In this document: in pieces, positions 1 to 5,639 of the stretch
Position numbering within the stretch: position 1 is the first letter of the stretch
Layout: each line of letters starts with the position of its first letter
Assembly: GCA_003241475.1 (NCBI GenBank)
Contig: QFQB01000026.1
Location: 1-27,601 of the forward strand
Reading direction: 5' to 3'
From: Micavibrio aeruginosavorus
GTDB taxonomy: Bacteria > Pseudomonadota > Alphaproteobacteria > Micavibrionales > Micavibrionaceae
Length of the DNA: 27,601 bases
The notes under the pieces: model-generated
The model's input: only the letters and a program-made list of their open reading frames with translations
What the model was told of the DNA's origin: nothing
The model's database searches: none
Made by a program: the position numbers and the translations under genes

Positions 1-1
1 C

Positions 2-595
2 AAAAGCGACCGAAATATCATCGCGCGTACTTATGTGTTGGAGAATAGCAAGCAACGCTCTAACGATGAATTGAAGCATGATGATCAGGATGTCCGCTCC
101 CAGATTGATCTCGACCACGTAGGTCTCGTGCCTGTCGCGGCAAGCACGACCTTTGTAAGCTATGCGAGGGGCACAGAGAACTTTGACGGCAATAATTACG
201 ACGGGCCGTCCAAAATGTCGGAATATGTTGTGCTTTTCCAAAAGCCCAACAACCAACTCGTTTTTCGTCAGTACCAATTGGTTGAGCCTGCAGGCGTAGA
301 AGATTTGCAAAATGGCGCAAAGCGCTATCTGACCGTGTCGCGCGAACGTCCTGCATCCAATGAGGTTGCCGCGCGTCAATATTTGCGCGACAAATCGAAA
401 GAGCAGCAAGACAAGCTCGAAGTTCCAGCCTCTCTCCAAGAAAGGTGGGAACAGCAGGCGGCGTTCTTCAAAAACCATATCGAAACACAAACCAAGCATC
501 TGGACACGATCATCGAGACCGAAGTTCCTGTACAACCAAAACAGGGTTTAGGTGCGAAGATCGCATTGAGGCTTTTCCCGAGCTTGCGCAAGTAA
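2..595 (+). CDS. Hypothetical protein, 5' end probably outside the window
   Basis: I do not recognise this protein. The frame is open from the first bases of the window to the TAA at 593-595, so 197 residues are visible. A GTG at 35 could start a 186-residue form, but no Shine-Dalgarno sequence precedes it and the frame continues upstream, so a 5'-truncated gene is more likely. There is no visible signal peptide or membrane segment. The C-terminal half is charged and probably helical (about residues 120-180 of the visible part), and the last residues form a short basic amphipathic tail ending LFPSLRK. The acetyltransferase gene starts 12 bp downstream on the same strand, so the two may be co-transcribed. 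Codon use resembles the neighbouring chromosomal genes. No function is proposed. Confidence 0.65.
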   Translation, partial: KSDRNIIARTYVLENSKQRSNDELKHDDQDVRSQIDLDHVGLVPVAASTTFVSYARGTENFDGNNYDGPSKMSEYVVLFQKPNNQLVFRQYQLVEPAGVEDLQNGAKRYLTVSRERPASNEVAARQYLRDKSKEQQDKLEVPASLQERWEQQAAFFKNHIETQTKHLDTIIETEVPVQPKQGLGAKIALRLFPSLRK

Positions 596-607
596 TAGAC
601 TTCCCGG

Positions 608-1144
608 ATGAACATCCGCAAAGCAGACGCTTCCGATATCCCGGTCATCGCCCGCCTTCATGTTGAAGGATGGAAAGGGGCGTATGGCGGGATCGTGGAT
701 CAGAGTTATCTGGACAGTCTCACCGTAGAAAAGCGCATTGCCGATTGGACGCAGTGGTCGCAGACCGGTGAAAGCGATGTCTTTATTGCCGAAGAGGGCG
801 GCGAGGCCGCAGGCTTTGTTGTGATCGGCCGCACCAAAACCCCGCCGCCAGGATCATCGCCCATCCGCCCCAGCCATTCGGGGGAAATCTACGCGCTTTA
901 TCTTTTACCCGATCAATGGCGCAAGGGGATCGGCACCGCACTGATCAAACATGCCGCTATCGAGCTTAAGGCCAAAAAACATTCTACGATCTGTCTTTGG
1001 GTTTTAGAGAAAAACGAACGCGCCAATGCCTTCTACAAAAAAATGGGCGGGCAGAAACTTGGCGGGAAGATGATAGAGATTGGTCATTCAAGCTTGAAGG
1101 AAGTTTGCTATGGCTGGCGCGACGTCACCAAGGTTGGCACATAG
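608..1144 (+). CDS. GNAT family N-acetyltransferase
   Basis: This is a 178-residue protein of the Gcn5-related acetyltransferase fold, which transfers an acetyl group from acetyl-CoA to an amine. The acetyl-CoA pyrophosphate loop (motif A) is QWRKGIG at residues 103-109, preceded by the strand EIYALYLLP. The typical motif B region is NERANAFYKKMGG at 137-149. The N-terminus (IRKADASDIPVIARLHVEGW) is the usual start of this family. The substrate cannot be read from the sequence; it could be a small molecule, peptide or protein. The length is normal for a single-domain GNAT. It lies 12 bp after the preceding unknown gene. No strong Shine-Dalgarno sequence precedes the ATG, which fits translational coupling. 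Confidence 0.9.
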   Translation: MNIRKADASDIPVIARLHVEGWKGAYGGIVDQSYLDSLTVEKRIADWTQWSQTGESDVFIAEEGGEAAGFVVIGRTKTPPPGSSPIRPSHSGEIYALYLLPDQWRKGIGTALIKHAAIELKAKKHSTICLWVLEKNERANAFYKKMGGQKLGGKMIEIGHSSLKEVCYGWRDVTKVGT

Positions 1145-1161
1145 GTTTGTGCGGTGCAATA

Positions 1162-1177
1162 GGGAAAACTTTTTCCC
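1162..1177. repeat. Perfect 7-bp inverted repeat with 2-nt spacer
   Basis: GGGAAAA (1162-1168) and TTTTCCC (1171-1177) form a perfect inverted repeat just after the GNAT gene and before the small secreted ORF. An imperfect T-rich run follows (ATTGATTTTTTATC). It could be a weak intrinsic terminator for the GNAT gene, folding with a 4-nt loop, or an operator for the downstream gene. The sequence alone does not decide. Confidence 0.4.
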
Positions 1178-1256
1178 AATTATTGATTTTTTATCTTCCG
1201 ATGGCATAGTAGGGCCAAGTGCCAGACAAAGGCTCTCGAAATTTTCCGGAGAGATC

Positions 1257-1406
1257 ATGAAAAAATACCTTCTTATGTTGCTCGGCGTTGCCCTGATCGC
1301 CACAGCACCAGCCTATTACGCCTTTCAGGCGCAAGCCCACGATGCTGTGACAACGACTGTTCTTGATCTCGAAAAAGAAGCTTCTGCCGGCGTTCAGGCG
1401 CAATAA
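1257..1406 (+). CDS. Small secreted protein, 49 aa, unknown function
   Basis: This ORF encodes 49 residues. The ATG at 1257 follows GGAGAG at 1248-1253, a good Shine-Dalgarno sequence at the right distance. The product begins MKKYLLMLLGVALIATAPAY, a typical Sec signal: two lysines, then a hydrophobic core. A likely signal peptidase I site lies after AQA (residues 25-27), leaving a mature acidic peptide of about 22 residues with no cysteine. A longer in-frame start exists upstream, but the RBS and signal peptide favour this one. The product could instead stay membrane-anchored if uncleaved. It ends 3 bp from the stop of the convergent ene-reductase gene. No family is recognised. Confidence 0.6.
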   Translation: MKKYLLMLLGVALIATAPAYYAFQAQAHDAVTTTVLDLEKEASAGVQAQ

Positions 1407-1409
1407 TCC

Positions 1410-2504
1410 CTACGCGGCCTTTTGGCCAAGAAACGGGTAATCCGTATAGCCTTCTTCCGCGCCACCATAAAAAGTTTCGGGGTGCGGGGTGTTTAACGGC
1501 GCACCCGTTCTGAAGCGTTCGACCAAATCCGGGTTGGCAATAAAGGGTACGCCAAAAGCGACCGCTTGGCCTAAGCCGCTCTCTATCGCGGCATTGCCGC
1601 TCTTCACATCGTAGCCGCCATTGACAATCAAATTGCCTTTGTAGGCTTCGCGGATTTCGGGGAGCACATAGGGCAAGCCTGCAAATCCTTTGCCCGAGTC
1701 CGGCGATGGCTCCATCACATGAACATAGGCCAGATTATATTCGTTTAGAGCTTGAGCAACGGCCGTGAATGTTTTTACGGGATCGCTGTCTTTCGTGCCG
1801 CCGTTGGGGTTGGTCGGTGAAATACGAATACCAGTTTTTCCTGCGCCGACTTCAGCCGTGACAGCCGCAACAACCTCTTTCATGAAACGCAGACGGTTTT
1901 CAATGGAGCCGCCATATTCATCACTGCGCTGGTTTGCGCCATCACGAATAAACTGGTCGATCAGATAACCATTCGCCCCGTGGATTTCCACGCCATCAAA
2001 GCCAGCGTCGATGGCGCGGCGGGCAGCGGCTACATAATCCGCAACGATGCCAGGGAGTTCGGCAACATCAAGCGCGCGAGGCACCACATAATCCTTCTTG
2101 CCCGTTGAATCGCGCGTGTGACCATCTGGCTTGATAGCGGAAGGCGCTACAGGAAGCGCGCCGTCTTTTTGCAACGAGGGGTGGGATAGTCGGCCCATGT
2201 GCCAAAGCTGAAGAACGATTTTACCGCCGTGTTTGTGTACGGCGTCCGTAACTTTTTTCCAAGCGGCGACATGGGTATCCGTATAGATCGCGGGAGCCCC
2301 ATACCAGCCATAGCCCTGTTCGGATATAGCGGTTGCTTCGCTGATGATAAGGCCGGCACTGGCGCGCTGGGCGTAATATTCGACCGTCAAATCATCTGGC
2401 GTGCGGCTGGCTCCTGTTCGTCCACGGGTCAGAGGCGCCATAAGGAGGCGGTTTGACAAAGAAATGTCGCCGAGTTTGACGGGATCGAAGAGCGTATCTG
2501 ACAT
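1410..2504 (-). CDS. Old Yellow Enzyme family alkene reductase (NemA-like)
   Basis: This is a 364-residue FMN-dependent ene-reductase that uses NAD(P)H to reduce activated C=C bonds, and in related enzymes nitro or nitrate-ester groups. Family hallmarks: LMAPLTRGR with the flavin-contacting Thr26; QLWHMGR at about 99-105; HGANGYLIDQF with the substrate-binding His175 and Asn178; the following RSDEYGGSIENR block at 193-204; and a C-terminal FGVPFIANPDLVERF phosphate-binding region. I chose the ATG at 2504 because AAGGGGG lies about 8 nt upstream. The frame stays open for 33 more codons upstream, but those residues do not resemble the family. It is cytoplasmic and divergent from the methyltransferase gene. 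nemA would be a reasonable name, but the physiological substrate is unknown. Confidence 0.94.
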   Translation of the reverse strand: MSDTLFDPVKLGDISLSNRLLMAPLTRGRTGASRTPDDLTVEYYAQRASAGLIISEATAISEQGYGWYGAPAIYTDTHVAAWKKVTDAVHKHGGKIVLQLWHMGRLSHPSLQKDGALPVAPSAIKPDGHTRDSTGKKDYVVPRALDVAELPGIVADYVAAARRAIDAGFDGVEIHGANGYLIDQFIRDGANQRSDEYGGSIENRLRFMKEVVAAVTAEVGAGKTGIRISPTNPNGGTKDSDPVKTFTAVAQALNEYNLAYVHVMEPSPDSGKGFAGLPYVLPEIREAYKGNLIVNGGYDVKSGNAAIESGLGQAVAFGVPFIANPDLVERFRTGAPLNTPHPETFYGGAEEGYTDYPFLGQKAA

Positions 2505-2538
2505 AGGATTTTCCCCCTTAAAACGAATTGTAAGACAA

Positions 2539-2566
2539 AGAATATGATGCGCCGCGCAAAATTCAA
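2539..2566 (-). promoter_or_regulatory. Candidate promoter of the ene-reductase gene
   Basis: On the minus strand, TTGAAT (2561-2566) is followed after 16 bp by TATTCT (2539-2544). This is a moderate sigma-70-like match placed 35 bp upstream of the chosen ATG. It is by eye only and could be chance. Confidence 0.3.
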
Positions 2567-2591
2567 CGGCTACGTTGTCGAAAAACATTCC

Positions 2592-2614
2592 TTTAGCCGC
2601 CAAAACAGGCTAAA
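2592..2614. repeat. 7-bp inverted repeat before the methyltransferase start
   Basis: TTTAGCC (2592-2598) and GGCTAAA (2608-2614) are perfect inverted arms around a 9-nt loop. The hairpin lies between two divergent genes and ends 12 nt before the ATG at 2627, where a Shine-Dalgarno sequence would be expected but is not seen. It could be an operator or a leader hairpin. Confidence 0.4.
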
Positions 2615-2626
2615 CCCTTGCCTGCT

Positions 2627-3928
2627 ATGAGAGAACCCGCCCGCATTACCGCCGCCATCGATTTGCTCAACCGCTTCAAGGCGGCGCCTATTCCGATGGA
2701 TAACACGATCCGCGATTTTATGGCGGCAAGGCGTTTTATCGGCTCGAAAGACCGGACATCTATCGTAGAGCGCGTTTACAGGATCATGCGTTCCCATGCG
2801 CGTCTCGGCTGGTGGATCGCGCAGGGAAAGATGGAAGATACATCGCGTTTGCGCGTTCTTGCCGACTACGTCCTGAATGACAGGCCGGAAGAACTGGAGA
2901 GCATCTTTTCTGGTGAGCAATATGCCCCCGATCCTCTGAGTGATGCCGAATATGATTTCGCCGATTTTCTAAAAAATAAGGAACTATCCGATCCGGCCAT
3001 GCCTGTCGCTGTACGCTGCGAATGTCCGGACTGGGCAGCGGAGAAATTGCAGCCCTTGTTCGGCGATGCGTTCGAAGCGCATCTTGCCGCCATGATCGAT
3101 CCTGCGCCCTTGGATTTACGGGTGAATACGGTGAAGGGTACGGTGGAAGAAGCGATTGAGTCTTTGACCAAAGACCATGTGCGCATAGAAAGAACGAAAT
3201 ATTCGCCCATTGCCCTGCGTGCGAAAGGCAAGCCCTTCATGGGCGATACCAAGGCTTTCAAAAACGGTCTTGTCGAAATTCAGGATGAAGGATCGCAACT
3301 GATCGGCCTTGTTTCCGGTGCAAAGCCCGGCATGCGCGTTCTCGATTTTTGTGCAGGCGGCGGTGGTAAAACGCTGGTTCTGGCGGCGATGATGAAAAAC
3401 AAGGGCAATATCGTTGCAACCGACAACAACACGCGCCGTCTAGAAAAGGGTAAGCCGCGTTTTAAGAAAGCTGGCGTTCACAATGTCGAGCTGCGCTCTT
3501 TGGAAGAAGAATCCAACCGTAAATGGCTACGACGTCAAAAGGGGACGATGGACATCGTTCTTGTCGATGCGCCATGTTCGTCCTCAGGAACGTGGCGGCG
3601 CAATCCCGACCTTCGCTGGTCTTGGTATGGCCCGAAATTGCCCGAAATCATGCAGATGCAATCCGATATCTTGGACCGTGTGGCGGACAAGGTAAAACCC
3701 GGTGGCCGCCTTGTCTATGCGACATGTTCTCTTTTTACCGAGGAAAACGAGCAACAGGTTGAATCTTTCCTCTCGCGCCATGCCGATTACAGCGTCTTGC
3801 CGTTTTCCGAGGCTTGGGAGGGGGATACTTCCATGCTGCCCAATGAGGGGCCGTATTTGCGGCTCTTTCCCAAAGACCATGAAACAGATGGTTTTTTTGC
3901 CGCTGTTTTGGTCAAACATAACGCTTAA
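2627..3928 (+). CDS. RsmB/NOP-family rRNA cytosine-C5 methyltransferase
   Basis: This 433-residue protein is an S-adenosylmethionine-dependent RNA m5C methyltransferase of the RsmB/NOL1/NOP2 family. The SAM-binding motif I is VLDFCAGGGGKT (about 238-249 from this start). Motif IV is DAPCSSSGTWRRNPD with Cys317, and motif VI is YATCSLFTEENE with Cys367. The Cys367 position is the catalytic nucleophile and Cys317 the release cysteine in this family. The N-terminus, including RRFIGSKDR and RVYRIMRSHARLGWW, matches the shorter alphaproteobacterial RsmB-like paralogue. I do not name it rsmB because many alphaproteobacteria carry a second copy and the target base is uncertain. The ATG at 2627 is preferred to a TTG nine bases earlier; neither has a clear Shine-Dalgarno sequence. 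Confidence 0.92.
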   Translation: MREPARITAAIDLLNRFKAAPIPMDNTIRDFMAARRFIGSKDRTSIVERVYRIMRSHARLGWWIAQGKMEDTSRLRVLADYVLNDRPEELESIFSGEQYAPDPLSDAEYDFADFLKNKELSDPAMPVAVRCECPDWAAEKLQPLFGDAFEAHLAAMIDPAPLDLRVNTVKGTVEEAIESLTKDHVRIERTKYSPIALRAKGKPFMGDTKAFKNGLVEIQDEGSQLIGLVSGAKPGMRVLDFCAGGGGKTLVLAAMMKNKGNIVATDNNTRRLEKGKPRFKKAGVHNVELRSLEEESNRKWLRRQKGTMDIVLVDAPCSSSGTWRRNPDLRWSWYGPKLPEIMQMQSDILDRVADKVKPGGRLVYATCSLFTEENEQQVESFLSRHADYSVLPFSEAWEGDTSMLPNEGPYLRLFPKDHETDGFFAAVLVKHNA

Positions 3929-3937
3929 ATCATTTTC

Positions 3938-3967
3938 TTGACAAAGTTGATTGTTGCCATCTAATTA
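3938..3967 (+). promoter_or_regulatory. Sigma-70-like promoter for the pentapeptide-repeat gene
   Basis: A perfect -35 hexamer TTGACA lies at 3938-3943. After 18 bp comes TAATTA (3962-3967), an acceptable -10 hexamer. Transcription would start near 3974, about 30 bp before the ATG at 4005, which has GGGGA just upstream. The promoter sits right after the methyltransferase stop codon and marks the start of the AT-richer stretch. Confidence 0.5.
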
Positions 3968-4004
3968 TTAGTTAGTTGGTATAAATCATCTATGTGGGGA
4001 TAAT

Positions 4005-4658
4005 ATGATAATAAAATCAATTTCTGGTAAAATCATTTACCAATCGTACAAAAGAACATTAAAGCTGGCGCTGGAAGAGGGGGTCGCAAAGAAAATAGAT
4101 TTTTCAAATGCTGATTTTAGATATGCCAAGCTTTCAGGTGCTAGTCTGGATGGCATCAAAGCAACAGGCGCATCTTTTTGGGGTGGCGATCTAAAGGGCG
4201 CCGATTTAGGTCTTGCAGACTTGCAGAGATGTGATTTCCGTTGCGCTAATCTTGAGGCCATCTGTTTTGCACAAAGCGATTTGTCCGGAGCTGACCTGAG
4301 GGGGGCTTATTGCGGTGGCATGATCGTCGAAGAAGCCCTTTTGAAGGATATCCAGGTTTCTTGTCCCAGCATATGGAATGTTGATCTAGCGCGGGCACAG
4401 GATATGTCCGGCCTTGTCTATCATCATTTGGGCGAAAAAAAATGGCGGCTAAAAAAAATGCCATGGGTTGTAAGAGGTGTAGACGATTTCATTTTAGGGG
4501 AAGGAAAATGCTTATGGCGCGGCGGCATATATCAGGCAACCAATCTTCCGCTGGAGCTTGAAAAAAAATTGTCTCATATAAAAACATCTATCGACAGGCT
4601 GTTTCCGCAAAAAATTTCGCATATTGCAAAAGACCTATCCTCAAGAATCTATCCCTAA
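4005..4658 (+). CDS. Pentapeptide-repeat protein
   Basis: This 217-residue protein contains pentapeptide repeats of the A(D/N)LXX type over about residues 31-115, for example ADFRY, AKLSG, ASLDG, ASFWG, ADLGL, ADLQR, ANLEA, SDLSG, ADLRG. Such repeats fold into a right-handed quadrilateral beta-helix. Known members include gyrase-protecting proteins of the Qnr/MfpA type, but most have no known role and nothing here identifies a target. The N-terminal 30 residues look helical. The C-terminal 100 residues (about 116-217) have no recognised domain. There is no signal peptide. The start ATG has GGGGA four bases upstream. Base composition is more AT-rich than the flanking methyltransferase gene, which suggests acquisition. 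Confidence 0.85.
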   Translation: MIIKSISGKIIYQSYKRTLKLALEEGVAKKIDFSNADFRYAKLSGASLDGIKATGASFWGGDLKGADLGLADLQRCDFRCANLEAICFAQSDLSGADLRGAYCGGMIVEEALLKDIQVSCPSIWNVDLARAQDMSGLVYHHLGEKKWRLKKMPWVVRGVDDFILGEGKCLWRGGIYQATNLPLELEKKLSHIKTSIDRLFPQKISHIAKDLSSRIYP

Positions 4659-4680
4659 GGTCAGTGATTAACCTTCTTTA

Positions 4681-4718
4681 AAAACTTATAAGGCAAAACG
4701 AGGGCGATAAAACTTATA
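4681..4718 (+). repeat. Two direct copies of AAAACTTATA
   Basis: AAAACTTATA occurs at 4681-4690 and again at 4709-4718, 28 bp apart from start to start. Both copies lie in the short gap between the pentapeptide-repeat gene and the RBS of the next ORF. They could be regulator half-sites, or chance in AT-rich DNA. Confidence 0.35.
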
Positions 4719-4733
4719 GTTGAAGGAGTAAAT

Positions 4734-5075
4734 ATGTTTTCTAAAACCATTTTGTTTAAACCAATAGCCAATTCGAACAAACCTGATATCCGCCAGCCCC
4801 AAATATATGATTTGCTACAGATCTCGAGGCAGGAGCGAGATTGCCAGACTATTTTTTTACGAACACGAAAGAGCTGGAAAGATTGGAAACGAAAAGACCG
4901 CTCGGGCGTTGATCCTTTTCTTTGCATTTGCGTCCGCATGCAAGGCATTCTTTTAAAACGCCAAGTACAGGATGCTATTATCTGCTATCGCATGGTACGT
5001 AGGCATCGTATAAAAATTTTTACGCATTATATAAACATGCTTCCCTGTCGCGGTGCGGTAGAAGGGAGGTTTTAA
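4734..5075 (+). CDS. Hypothetical basic protein, 113 aa
   Basis: I do not recognise this ORF. Support for translation comes from a strong Shine-Dalgarno sequence, GAAGGAG at 4722-4728, five bases before the ATG. The product is rich in Arg and Lys in its middle and end, with five cysteines, and shows no signal peptide or clear domain. The DNA is AT-rich like the rest of this stretch. The stop codon overlaps the next ATG in a TAATG arrangement, which suggests coupling with the 80-residue ORF. Another frame over about 4807-4956 also reads as a plausible short peptide, so a decayed or frameshifted gene cannot be excluded. Confidence 0.45.
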   Translation: MFSKTILFKPIANSNKPDIRQPQIYDLLQISRQERDCQTIFLRTRKSWKDWKRKDRSGVDPFLCICVRMQGILLKRQVQDAIICYRMVRRHRIKIFTHYINMLPCRGAVEGRF

Positions 5076-5317
5076 TGATCTTTCATTTTAAAATGGGTGG
5101 TGTTCGTTCCCTCACGTTAGAGTTGAACAGAATGTTTGGCTTTTGGCCACTATTCAAAAGAACAAGTTACCGTTGCGAAACGATTGTAGATATGCCATAT
5201 ACTCAAATTATATTTACATCCGGAAAATGGACACCGATAAGAAGAGCGGCCAATGACCAGCAAAAAAATGAAAAAACTGCAGACGATTCTGCAAGAACTC
5301 ATTGCAATAGACCCTGA
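5075..5317 (+). CDS. Hypothetical protein, 80 aa, coupled to the preceding ORF
   Basis: The ATG at 5075 overlaps the TAA of the previous ORF (TAATG) and has GGGAGG at 5064-5069, a strong Shine-Dalgarno sequence. The 80-residue product matches nothing I know. Against it, the last 22 codons overlap the MarR gene in another frame, and the middle of the ORF carries what looks like the marR promoter. The real peptide could be non-conserved or the ORF may be spurious. Confidence 0.35.
   Translation: MIFHFKMGGVRSLTLELNRMFGFWPLFKRTSYRCETIVDMPYTQIIFTSGKWTPIRRAANDQQKNEKTADDSARTHCNRP
5173..5203 (+). promoter_or_regulatory. Candidate marR promoter with overlapping palindrome
   Basis: TATACT (5198-5203) is a good -10 hexamer and TTGCGA (5173-5178) a possible -35 with a long 19-bp spacer. 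The perfect palindrome ATATG-C-CATAT (5190-5200) overlaps the -10 region. MarR-type repressors usually bind palindromes over their own promoter, so this is a plausible autoregulatory operator. The predicted leader is about 45 nt. Confidence 0.4.
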
Positions 5318-5576
5318 ATTCCCGATCCAGTGGGTAACGGTTTTTTGTGAAATTGCCAGTGAAGAAGGCATATCTTTAAAGGATATTTCGGACCGGACGG
5401 GAATTTCTATGTCTGTGATGTCGCGCACCATCGGCGCTTTGTCCAATGCCCGACGGATGGGCAAGCCCTATGGTCTTGTGGTGGTTAAACATGCCAGGGA
5501 CGACCGCCGCCGCAAGGAGTTATTCTTGTCGGCAAAAGGCAAAAAATTGGTTGAAAAACTCGATAAGGCAATATGA
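5253..5576 (+). CDS. Short MarR-type winged-helix transcriptional regulator
   Basis: This 107-residue protein has a winged helix-turn-helix. The helix-turn-helix is ISLKDISDRTGISMSVMSRTIGAL (residues 40-63), with 53-63 as recognition helix. The wing follows with LVVVKHARDDRRRKELFLSAKGKKL (75-99), which contains the DxRRRK and LSxKG signatures of the MarR family. It is shorter than a typical MarR protein of about 140 residues and ends right after the wing, so the usual C-terminal dimerisation helix is nearly absent. The N-terminal helix may serve instead. The ligand and targets are unknown; the upstream small ORFs or its own promoter are obvious candidates. The Shine-Dalgarno sequence is weak (AAGAG at 5242-5246). 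Confidence 0.8.
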   Translation: MTSKKMKKLQTILQELIAIDPEFPIQWVTVFCEIASEEGISLKDISDRTGISMSVMSRTIGALSNARRMGKPYGLVVVKHARDDRRRKELFLSAKGKKLVEKLDKAI

Positions 5577-5591
5577 TAAAAGTGGGGAATG

Positions 5592-5623
5592 AAAAAAGGT
5601 CGGATATTTATCCGGCCTTTTTT
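5592..5623. terminator. Bidirectional intrinsic terminator between marR and metE
   Basis: Arms AAAAAAGG-T-CGGAT (5592-5605) and ATCCG-G-CCTTTTTT (5610-5623) pair with one mismatch around a 4-nt loop (5606-5609). A-runs and T-runs flank the G+C stem on both strands, so it can end transcription of marR (+) and of metFE (-). Confidence 0.85.
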
Positions 5624-5639
5624 GCATGCATACCGTAGC

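Noticed and set aside
4807..4956. Alternative 49-codon frame inside the 113-aa ORF
   Set aside because: It has no RBS, while the longer frame has a strong one. It was kept only as a reason for caution.
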